Shown piece after piece: positions 17,502-24,555 of a DNA stretch of 64,000 bases. The translations under genes and the position numbers were made by a program. Source of the stretch: JAHQVI01 sp963727575 (GTDB taxonomy: Bacteria; Pseudomonadota; Alphaproteobacteria; Rhizobiales; Rhodomicrobiaceae); NCBI GenBank assembly GCA_963727575.1, contig CAVSIA010000038.1:83551-147550 (forward strand), written 5' to 3'. Below the pieces are notes generated by a model. The model did no database searches, was not told where the DNA came from, and saw nothing but the letters and a program-made list of their open reading frames with translations. Each line of letters begins with the position of its first letter. The first letter of the stretch is position 1.

Positions 17502-18380
17502 ATGAGCGACAGCAGTAGGTTAGGCATTCGAGAGGCAGGGAACGTCGTCAGTCTGCCGGGCGGTGAGACCGTGGTCGGAACATCGCATCCGGTGATCGCA
17601 GCGGACGGCGAAGGGCCTGGCCGCCGCGTGAAGCTGCGTCCGTCTCGGATCGGCCGGTACGCCGTCACCAATGCCGAGTTCGGCGCCTTCGCAAAGGCGA
17701 CGGGCTACCTCACGGACGCCGAGCGCTTTGGCTGGTCCTATGTGTTTTACCTGCTGCTGCCGGAAGACCGGCGCGCCGGTCCGGTGCCGGAGGGGACCAG
17801 TTGGTGGCGCGTCGTCGAAGGGGCCAGCTGGCACGCACCGGAGGGACCGGATTCGTCGGTCGATGGACGACAGAACCATCCCGCCGTGCACATGTCCTGG
17901 AACGACGCTAGCGCGTTCGCCGTCTGGGCCGGAGGCCGCCTGCCGACGGAAGCCGAATGGGAGCACGCGGCGCGGGGCGGCCTTCCAAACCCAAAATTTC
18001 CCTGGGGCGATGACGAACCGGATGATGAAACCGTCTTCTGCAACATCTGGCAGGGACGCTTTCCCGACCAGAACACGCTGCGGGACGGCTATCTCGGCGC
18101 AGCCCCCGTCGACAGCTTCGCCCCGAACGGTTACGGGCTCCACAATATGTCGGGCAATATCTGGGAATGGTGCGCCGACGCATTCCGTATCCGCTCGCTT
18201 TCGAAGAGCGCCAAAAAGCGCAACGCCCTCGCCGCCGCGGAAAACGAGCGCGTGGTCAAGGGCGGATCGTATCTCTGCCACCGAAGCTATTGCTACCGCT
18301 ACCGCATCGCAGCACGCAGCGGCCGCAGCCCAGACACCTCGGCCGGAAACACCGGCTTCCGGATCGCCTTCGATCTTTGA
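17502..18380 (+). CDS. Formylglycine-generating enzyme (sulfatase-modifying factor)
   Basis: A 292-residue copper-dependent oxidase of the FGE/SUMF1 family that converts the active-site Cys of sulfatases to formylglycine. The fold marks are VVGTSHPV, RIGRYAVTNAEFGAF, PAVHMSWNDASAFAVWAGG, RLPTEAEWEHAARGG and NMSGNIWEWCAD. The catalytic pair sits in KGGSYLCHRSYCYRYR (Cys259 and Cys264, spaced as in human FGE), so this is a true FGE and not a cysteine-less SUMF1 relative such as EgtB or PvdO. No signal peptide is present, consistent with a cytosolic sulfatase. The second ATG (17502) sits better behind GGAAG than the one at 17499. It is divergent from the sulfatase operon and shares its operator region. 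Confidence 0.93.
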   Translation: MSDSSRLGIREAGNVVSLPGGETVVGTSHPVIAADGEGPGRRVKLRPSRIGRYAVTNAEFGAFAKATGYLTDAERFGWSYVFYLLLPEDRRAGPVPEGTSWWRVVEGASWHAPEGPDSSVDGRQNHPAVHMSWNDASAFAVWAGGRLPTEAEWEHAARGGLPNPKFPWGDDEPDDETVFCNIWQGRFPDQNTLRDGYLGAAPVDSFAPNGYGLHNMSGNIWEWCADAFRIRSLSKSAKKRNALAAAENERVVKGGSYLCHRSYCYRYRIAARSGRSPDTSAGNTGFRIAFDL

Positions 18381-18430
18381 ACGCCGCTCCCATGCGAGCG
18401 CCTAAACGAACCGAAATGGGGAGGAAAACC

Positions 18431-19927
18431 TTGTCAGATCCGAAGCAAGCGGGGGTTGGCGCCGTCACTGCCAGTTCCGCCGAGGCCGCCGAAGCCGGCG
18501 AAACTATCCTGTGCGCCGGCGGCAATGCGGTCGACGCTGCCGTCGCCACCGCGCTCGCATCCTGCGTCACCGATCCGTGCAACACCGGCCTCGGCGGCTA
18601 TGGCGGCCACATGGTCATTGCACAGGACGGCCCGCCGATATGCGTCGATTTCAATGCCTGGACGCCGGCCGGAACCGAGGCGTCCGCGCCGCGCGCCGGG
18701 ATCGGCGCCAGCACCGCGCCGAGTGTGGTCGCCGGATTGTCGGTCGCGCTCGACCGGTTCGGCTCGATGGATTGGGCGCAAGTGAGCGCGCCAGCGATCG
18801 CCCTGGCGGAGCGCGGCGTAAAAACCAACGCAGCGACCTCTCGCGCATTCGACCAGGCCAAAGGCGCGGCTGTTCTCGCCGAATGCTTCGTGTTCGACGA
18901 AACCGCGGCCGGCGTCACCTTCCGCCAGCCCTTGCTGGCAAAAACGCTGCGTACCCTCGCCGATCAGGGCGCCGGCTGGTTTTATCACGGCCCTAACGCC
19001 GAGCTCGGCAGCCGGCTGCTGAGCGACAATGGCCGTCCGGTCACGCCCGATCAGTGGCGCAATGCCGTCGACGCCGTGGGCGTTGCGTCCGCCCCGTCGC
19101 TGCGGGTGGGCGACACAGTCCTTTACTCGGCGCCGCTGCGCACCAGCGGTTCCCCTTGCATGTTCGCGACCGCGGCGGCGGGGGCCGGGATCGCAGAGTG
19201 CCAGAAGCTCGGATCTCCCGCCGCCGTCGCCGAATGGGCGAGGACCATGGCCTCGATCTGGAGCTACAGGTTCGGGACCGAAACCGGCAACGCGTTCGAA
19301 AACATCGCTCTCGAACAATGGGTTGCCGTCGCGATAGGCTTCCACGAGCCCGCCAGCCCACGCCTCGGGACCGGACATACCTGCCATCTCAACGCCGCAG
19401 ACAGTCGCGGCGGACGCGTTGCCCTGACGCTGACCCACGGCCCCCGATGGTTCGGCGCGCGATGGGCGCTGCCCGACACCGGCATCGTGATGAACCTGGG
19501 CGGCGCGATGTTCGGCATCCCCGGCCCCGTCGACGGCGAAGGCCGCAGATACGGCGTGACCAACATGTCGCCGACGCTTGCGATGAGCGACAACGGCGCT
19601 CAGATCGCCATTGGCTGCCCCGGCGGCAAGCGCATCCCGGGCATCGTCGCAACCGCGCTGGTCCGGCATTTATTCGCCGGCTTCGGCCTCCAGGAGGCAA
19701 TTTCGCTCGGCCGCTTCCATGCCGAAGATTTGAGCCGGACGACGCTGGAGACCGGGCGATGGGACCAGGCAACGCGCGATGCCTTGGGCGATGTGTTCGC
19801 TGCGGTGGGCGACGAGAAGCCGGAGGAATATTACGGTCCGCTGACCGCAATTGCATACGATCCGGACGGGGCGGTTTCGCTTGGTCTCGACGACCGCTGG
19901 CAGGGCTATGGCACGATCGTTCGCTAA
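18431..19927 (+). CDS. Gamma-glutamyltransferase-family protein
   Basis: About 498 residues, of the Ntn-hydrolase GGT family. The beginning (AVTASSAEAAEAGETILCAGGNAVDAAVATALA, then NTGLGGYGGHMVI) is typical. The expected autoprocessing Thr lies in GHTCHLNAADSRG, about Thr317. NMSPTLAMSDNGAQIAIGCPGGKRI matches the conserved GGT substrate-pocket region. No signal peptide is visible, unlike periplasmic GGTs. A TTG start at 18431 has an ideal GGGGAGGA site in front; an in-frame ATG at 18416 overlaps that site, so TTG is preferred. It follows the FGE gene by 50 bases. Its role in the organosulfur regulon is unclear: it may cleave gamma-glutamyl or other amide conjugates of the substrate (inference). 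Confidence 0.85.
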   Translation: MSDPKQAGVGAVTASSAEAAEAGETILCAGGNAVDAAVATALASCVTDPCNTGLGGYGGHMVIAQDGPPICVDFNAWTPAGTEASAPRAGIGASTAPSVVAGLSVALDRFGSMDWAQVSAPAIALAERGVKTNAATSRAFDQAKGAAVLAECFVFDETAAGVTFRQPLLAKTLRTLADQGAGWFYHGPNAELGSRLLSDNGRPVTPDQWRNAVDAVGVASAPSLRVGDTVLYSAPLRTSGSPCMFATAAAGAGIAECQKLGSPAAVAEWARTMASIWSYRFGTETGNAFENIALEQWVAVAIGFHEPASPRLGTGHTCHLNAADSRGGRVALTLTHGPRWFGARWALPDTGIVMNLGGAMFGIPGPVDGEGRRYGVTNMSPTLAMSDNGAQIAIGCPGGKRIPGIVATALVRHLFAGFGLQEAISLGRFHAEDLSRTTLETGRWDQATRDALGDVFAAVGDEKPEEYYGPLTAIAYDPDGAVSLGLDDRWQGYGTIVR

Positions 19928-20445
19928 CTTGGGACGGGCCTCCCGCAACGGCGGTGAACGTCTTAGTCCCGGACCCGATTGCGATAATTGTCATCCGCGT
20001 GCGCTTGACAGCTTCGCCGGAACGTCCCTATCTTTGGTATTCAATTCGGAAATCGAGACCGTTTGTTTCGATATGCTGTGCCTTAAGGGAAGCGACTTCC
20101 CGATGTCGAACGCCGACGACACCGCCGTCCATGCCCGATCGGAGAGCAGCGAGATCACGCTGCGCGGAGCGTGGAGGTGATGGCCTGGATCTTGGCCGGC
20201 GGGGCCGACACGTCTGGACGAATCGATGCAACCGGGGCGACGCGCGCCCTATCCGAATTCGACGCCTGCTCGTCAGCCGCCGGACGAAAGACAGGCGACA
20301 CACCTTAGCCCGATGGAGATCGCCGCAATCGCTGTGTAATGCACAGCCAAATGTATCAGACGCCAGTTTGCAAACGTATGCGTTTTGCCTTTGCAGCAAA
20401 GGCGGCGAGGCCAAGCAGGCAATAAGCAATGGGAGGAAAGTCCAA
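19928..20445. other. Non-coding leader before the ABC transporter
   Basis: About 520 bases without a convincing gene between the GGT homologue and the ABC permease. It is less GC-rich in places than its surroundings and contains the second copy of the 14-base operator at 20368-20381. The only other feature seen is a good ribosome-binding site (GGGAGG, 20431-20436). No RNA gene was recognised. Confidence 0.5.
20368..20381. promoter_or_regulatory. LacI-type operator, second identical copy
   Basis: TTGCAAACGTATGC, base for base the same as at 17352, with the central CG and one mismatched pair. It lies about 80 bases before the start of the ABC permease gene. This ties the transporter to the sulfatase/HpsN operon as one regulon. 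The chance of an exact 14-base repeat with operator symmetry in two promoter regions is small. Confidence 0.7.
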
Positions 20446-21279
20446 TTGGCGATGACGACGATGGGCGGCGCCGAGACGACCGGTACCGCCGCCACCGGTA
20501 ATACCGGCAGCGGACTGAAAACGGTCCTGTGGAACGCTGCTTCACTGCTGATCGCCCTCGCGATCTGGCAGGTCGTGGCGATACTCGTTGCCTCGCCGTT
20601 CTTCCCCGGCCCCGTCGCCGTGCTCAATGCTTTCATCCGGCTCAGCTCCCGCGGCGACACCTTCGGAAACTCGCTCTGGACCCATTCCTGGGCAAGCATC
20701 GAGCGTGTCCTCGTCGGCTTCGGGCTCGGCGTTCTGGGGGGCGTTCCACTCGGCCTGCTGCTGGGGCTTTATCCGGCATGGTATGCACGGACCCGCTCGG
20801 TGCTGGAGCCGTTCCGCTTCATCCCTCCGATCGCGTGGATCCCACTCGCCATCATCTTCTTTTCCGGCCTCACCCGCTTCGCCTTTCTGATTTTTCTGGG
20901 TGCGTTCTTTCCGGTGTTTACGTCCACCCTCGTCGGTGTCGCCCGCGTCGAGCCGATCCACCGCAAGGTCGGCCTCGTGCACGGTGCCAGCAAAGCCTGG
21001 ACGCTATTTCATGTCGTCGTGCCCACCGTGCTGCCCGACATTCTCGCCGGCATGCGGGTCGGCCTCGGCGCCGCATGGCTGACCATCGTCGCGGCCGAGC
21101 TGGCCGGCGGGATTTCCGAGGGTTTAGGGCGCATGATGATCAATTATGCGGAGCTTCTCCAAGTACCCGAGGTCATCGTCGGTATGCTGCTGATCGGCTT
21201 CATCGGCTTCGCAATGAACGAAGTGCTGCTGCTCGCCGAGAGATACCTGTTCCGCTGGCGATGGCAGGTCAGCTTGTAA
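20446..21279 (+). CDS. ABC transporter permease, SsuC/TauC-like
   Basis: About 277 residues with roughly six transmembrane helices and the BPD_transp_1 fold of the sulfonate/nitrate/taurine group. SSLL-type N-terminal helix LLIALAIWQVVAIL, PFRFIPPIAWIPLAIIFFS, the EAA-like loop GASKAWTLFHVVVPTVLPDILAGMRVGLGAAW, and LGRMMINYAELLQ are typical. GGGAGG at 20431 places the start at TTG 20446, or ATG 20452 in the same frame. The ATPase gene follows after 10 bases. The long open frame upstream of 20446 is a shadow of the GGT gene region. Confidence 0.87.
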   Translation: MAMTTMGGAETTGTAATGNTGSGLKTVLWNAASLLIALAIWQVVAILVASPFFPGPVAVLNAFIRLSSRGDTFGNSLWTHSWASIERVLVGFGLGVLGGVPLGLLLGLYPAWYARTRSVLEPFRFIPPIAWIPLAIIFFSGLTRFAFLIFLGAFFPVFTSTLVGVARVEPIHRKVGLVHGASKAWTLFHVVVPTVLPDILAGMRVGLGAAWLTIVAAELAGGISEGLGRMMINYAELLQVPEVIVGMLLIGFIGFAMNEVLLLAERYLFRWRWQVSL

Positions 21280-21289
21280 TGGGGCCGAT

Positions 21290-22099
21290 ATGCTGAAGAC
21301 CACGCACGGACAGGCTCCCGCCAAGGTCGAGGTCGACACCTCGCACCGCTACGGCGATCTGGTGGTCCATGAGCACCTCAAATTCGCGGTCGCCGCCAAT
21401 GAATTCGTCTGTATCTGCGGCCCCTCGGGATGCGGCAAGACCACGCTCCTGGACAGCCTCGCCGGCATTCTGAAGCCGACCGGCGGACATGTGCTGATCG
21501 ATGGCGCTCCGGCTGACCCGAAGCGGCAGAGCATCTCGTTCGTGTTCCAGGAACCTTCGACATTTCCGTGGCTTACGGTCAAGAACAACGTTGCGACCGG
21601 CCTCAGGGTGAAAGGCGGCGCGAGGAGCGACATTGACCGGAAGGTGCGCGAGACCATTGAGATCGTCGGCCTCACGGGCTTCGAGGATTACTATCCTCAC
21701 CAGATTTCCGGCGGCATGAAGCAGCGCGTTGCGATTGCGCGCGCTTTTGCGACGGATGCCGATCTCATTCTGATGGACGAGCCGTTCGTCAGTCTCGATC
21801 AGCCGACGCGCGAGCGCATGCAGAGGGAAGTGCTGGACATCTGGCGGCATCGTCTGCGTACGGTGATTTTCGTCACCCACAATATCGAGGAAGCCATCTT
21901 CCTCGCCGACCGCATTCTCATCCTTTCGGAAAAGCCTTCGCGGATCATCGCCGACATTACCGTCGAAATTCCCCGTCCGCGTGATCCGCTTGCATACGAA
22001 TTCACCGAATTGCGCGGCGAATGCGCCCGCCTGCTCACCCGACCCGCTGAATCGGCCGGAACAGCGCCACCGCCTCAGCTCCGCAAAGCGCGAACATAG
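21290..22099 (+). CDS. ABC transporter ATP-binding protein, SsuB/TauB-like
   Basis: A 269-residue ATPase with Walker A GPSGCGKTT, Q-loop FVFQEPSTFPWLTV, signature ISGGMKQRVAIARAF, Walker B LILMDEPFVSLD and switch VTHNIEEA. The IEEAIFLADRILILSEKPSRI stretch is typical of the nitrate/sulfonate/taurine importers (SsuB, TauB, NrtD). It lies between permease and binding-protein genes in one plus-strand operon downstream of the operator at 20368. Substrate specificity cannot be read from an ATPase; the context suggests an organosulfur compound. Confidence 0.9.
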   Translation: MLKTTHGQAPAKVEVDTSHRYGDLVVHEHLKFAVAANEFVCICGPSGCGKTTLLDSLAGILKPTGGHVLIDGAPADPKRQSISFVFQEPSTFPWLTVKNNVATGLRVKGGARSDIDRKVRETIEIVGLTGFEDYYPHQISGGMKQRVAIARAFATDADLILMDEPFVSLDQPTRERMQREVLDIWRHRLRTVIFVTHNIEEAIFLADRILILSEKPSRIIADITVEIPRPRDPLAYEFTELRGECARLLTRPAESAGTAPPPQLRKART

Positions 22100-22155
22100 G
22101 CAACCAACGACAAAAATCCGCGATCAAGCGGAAACCCTCAAACTGGGAGGATCCA

Positions 22156-23166
22156 ATGAAAGAAAGACGAAGCCTTTTGAAGATGCTCGCCGGCGCCGCG
22201 ATGAGTGCGGCACTGGTGGCAGGCACTTTGTCCGCAACGGCCCCTGCCCGCGCCGACGACAAGATGGTCACCGTGCGCCTTGGCGACCAGACCGGCTCCG
22301 AGGTCGATTACGCCGCGATCTGGGTCGCCGAGATGAACGGCTATTACAAGGACGAAGGCATCCAGATCGAGCGCAAGACATATGGCAACGGCCCTGCGGC
22401 CTTGCTCGACCTCAACAATCTCGAAGCCGCTCTCGCCGCCATTGCGCCGCATATGCAGTTCGTCGCCCGCGGCGGAGACCTCCGCATCGTGATGTCGGTC
22501 ACAAAAGGCAACGCTCCGATCGTCGGCAAGAAGCAATATAAGTCGGTAAAGGAACTGGACGGCAAAAAGGTCGGCACGCCCGGCATCGGCACCATCCATG
22601 ACGGCGTGCTCGGCTATATCGAACGCGCCGAAGGCATCAAGGTCCAGCACGTTCCCGCCAAAATCAGCGACGTCGCCGTCATGATCCAGAAGGGCGAAGT
22701 CGAGGCGTTCATCGGCTGGGAACCGGCTTCCGCCGCCGCCGTCGCGCAGGCGCCGGACCTGCTGCACTACATCCAGCGGATGCCGCCGATCGAGAACTCG
22801 GAAAGCCTGGAGCTCGCCTTCAGAACCGACTACATCAAGGAGCATCCCGAGGTGGTCGAACGCTTCGTCCGCGCGACCTTGCGCGGCATCGAGTGGATCA
22901 AGAAGAATGGCGACGAGGAAACGGCAAAGCTGCTCGCCAAGAAGGTGAACGATCCGAAGTCGTATAATGTCAATCTTGACGCGCTCAAATCCGTGGACGT
23001 TACGAAGCCGCGGCTCGACATGCCGTCGACGCGCCTTTGGCTGAAGACGATCGCCGATCAGGGCAAGATCCCCGAGGACCTCGTGAAGGATATCGACGGA
23101 TGGGTCGGCCGTTATCTCGACTACTCGTTCCTCGACAAGGCGGAAGCTTCGCTCAAATCCAAATAA
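22156..23166 (+). CDS. ABC transporter substrate-binding protein, SsuA/NMT1-like
   Basis: A 336-residue periplasmic binding protein with a Sec signal (LLKMLAGAAMSAALVAG, cleavage after APARA). The mature part has the NMT1/SsuA pattern: TVRLGDQTGSEVDYAAIWVAEMNGYYKDEGI, AALAAIAPHMQF, KKVGTPGIGTIHDGVLGYIER and AFIGWEPASAAAVAQAP. The GWEP motif resembles the sulfonate/nitrate-type pocket where a Trp lines the ligand. Last gene of the transporter operon; a GC-rich hairpin follows the stop. The ligand is probably an anionic organosulfur compound given the neighbours, but the family also binds nitrate, bicarbonate, pyrimidines and aromatic acids. Confidence 0.88.
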   Translation: MKERRSLLKMLAGAAMSAALVAGTLSATAPARADDKMVTVRLGDQTGSEVDYAAIWVAEMNGYYKDEGIQIERKTYGNGPAALLDLNNLEAALAAIAPHMQFVARGGDLRIVMSVTKGNAPIVGKKQYKSVKELDGKKVGTPGIGTIHDGVLGYIERAEGIKVQHVPAKISDVAVMIQKGEVEAFIGWEPASAAAVAQAPDLLHYIQRMPPIENSESLELAFRTDYIKEHPEVVERFVRATLRGIEWIKKNGDEETAKLLAKKVNDPKSYNVNLDALKSVDVTKPRLDMPSTRLWLKTIADQGKIPEDLVKDIDGWVGRYLDYSFLDKAEASLKSK

Positions 23167-23178
23167 GGCGATGCGTAA

Positions 23179-23202
23179 GGGGCGCGGCTGAACCCGCGTC
23201 CC
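23179..23202 (+). terminator. Stem-loop after the ABC operon
   Basis: A 9-bp stem (GGGGCGCGG with CCGCGTCCC, one G-T pair) and 6-base loop lie 12 bases after the binding-protein stop, before the convergent acetate kinase gene. There is no T run, so termination strength is uncertain. Confidence 0.45.
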
Positions 23203-23249
23203 TGCTCAAACTCGATCAAGCGGGTGACTGAACTCGGGCTGTCGCCCTC

Positions 23250-24416
23250 TCAGCCGCGAACCAGCGCGCGGCCGACGGCGCGGGCGATCACCCGCTCTTC
23301 ATTGGTGCCGATGGCCAGGATGGCCGTCCGCCCGGCGCCGATATTGACCTGATGGCTTTCATTCCGTGCGGTATCGATCTCAATGCCGAACCAGTCCATG
23401 TGCTCGCAGACGCGGCGGCGGATCAAGGCCGATTTCTCGCCGATGCCGCCGCAGAACACGAGCGCGTCGAGCCCGCCCATAACGGCAGTCAGGGCGCCGA
23501 GCTCGTAGCGGATACGGTGAACGAAATAGTCGATTGCCTGGGCCGCTTCAGGAGCGTCGGAGGCTTCCAGCTCGCGCATGTCGCTGGTCAGCCCGGAGAT
23601 GCCGATCAGGCCGCTTTCGCGATAGAGGATCTGCGAAATCTCTGCCGAATTCAGCTTCTCCTCGTCGAGCATATAGAGCAGCACGCCCGGATCGAGCTGG
23701 CCGCAGCGCGTGCCCATGGCGAGGCCGTCGAGTGCGGTGAAGCTCATCGTCGTGGCGATGCTCCGGCCGCCCTTCACCGCGCACATCGAAGCGCCGTTGC
23801 CGAGATGGGCGATGACGACGCGGCCCGCCGCCAGGGTCGGCGCGATCCGCGCCAACTCGCGGGTCACAAACTCATAGGAGAGCCCGTGAAAGCCGTAGCG
23901 CCTGATGCCCTTGTCGTAATAGCGGCGCGGCAGGGCGAAGGCGTCGTTCACCCAGGAATGGCCACGATGAAACGCGGTGTCGAAGCATCCGACCTGGGTC
24001 GCATCCGGAAAAGCCGCTGTCGCGCTTTCCACCGCCGCAAGATTATAAGGCTGGTGCAGCGGCGCCCACGGGATCATCTCGCGCAGGCGCGCCCTGACGG
24101 CAGCATCCAACACGCAAGGCGCGGTGAATTCCGAGCCGCCATGCGTGATCCGGTGCCCCACGCCCACGACGCGGCGGTCGCCGAACAGCGCTTTGGTATG
24201 CGCCAGGATCTCGCGGATGGCGATGGCGTGGTCGGCCTCGCCGATCTCATGCGTCTCGGTCTCGCCGCCGGCACGCCCAATGCGCAAACAGGCCGCGGAG
24301 CCAAGGTTCTCGACCTGGCCCCGCGCAAGTTCCTGGGGCTCGTCCCCCCGCGCAAACAGCGCGAATTTCATGGAGGACGAGCCCGCATTCAGCGTCAGGA
24401 TCGTTTCATCTGTCAT
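23250..24416 (-). CDS. ackA: Acetate kinase
   Basis: A 388-residue kinase (ASKHA fold) that interconverts acetyl phosphate plus ADP with acetate plus ATP. Motifs are LTLNAGSSSMKFALF at the N-terminus, VGHRITHGG, QVGCFDTAFHRG (catalytic Asp), RRYGFHGLSYEFVTREL, VIAHLGNGASMCAV and FCGGIGEKS. Length and order are normal. It is the last gene of the sulfoacetate run, separated from xsc by a 115-bp palindromic repeat. Xsc yields acetyl phosphate, which this enzyme can turn into ATP; most xsc loci carry phosphotransacetylase instead, so energy recovery by substrate-level phosphorylation is suggested here. Confidence 0.93.
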   Translation of the reverse strand: MTDETILTLNAGSSSMKFALFARGDEPQELARGQVENLGSAACLRIGRAGGETETHEIGEADHAIAIREILAHTKALFGDRRVVGVGHRITHGGSEFTAPCVLDAAVRARLREMIPWAPLHQPYNLAAVESATAAFPDATQVGCFDTAFHRGHSWVNDAFALPRRYYDKGIRRYGFHGLSYEFVTRELARIAPTLAAGRVVIAHLGNGASMCAVKGGRSIATTMSFTALDGLAMGTRCGQLDPGVLLYMLDEEKLNSAEISQILYRESGLIGISGLTSDMRELEASDAPEAAQAIDYFVHRIRYELGALTAVMGGLDALVFCGGIGEKSALIRRRVCEHMDWFGIEIDTARNESHQVNIGAGRTAILAIGTNEERVIARAVGRALVRG

Positions 24417-24440
24417 CGAATGCCTGCGGAGCCAGCGGGT

Positions 24441-24555
24441 TAGAGCGTGATCAGGAAAAGTGGAAAACGGTTTTCCCTCCGATCACGCGATCAGCAAAGG
24501 AATTTTGGAGCGGGCCAAAAGCGAAGTAGTTTCTATCCAAGGTGATCCCGCTCTA
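24441..24555. repeat. 115-bp palindromic element, copy 1
   Basis: An element with 13-base terminal inverted repeats (TAGAGCGTGATCA and TGATCCCGCTCTA) and an internal hairpin around AAAAGTGGAAAACGGTTTTCC. The second copy at 42949-43063 has exactly the same length and very similar sequence. It resembles the short palindromic elements dispersed in rhizobial genomes. Its right end overlaps the xsc stop: the TAG of the minus strand (24555-24553) is the first three bases of the terminal repeat. It separates xsc from ackA. Confidence 0.85.

Noticed and set aside
19054..21279. A 741-codon protein fused to the ABC permease
   Set aside because: Its first two thirds are an out-of-frame reading of the GGT gene and intergenic DNA; only the part from 20446 has family motifs and a ribosome-binding site.
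24441..24555. Intrinsic terminator or small RNA between xsc and ackA
   Set aside because: The sequence is a dispersed repeat with a second equally long copy at 42949-43063, so structure is explained by the element; a secondary terminator role remains possible.
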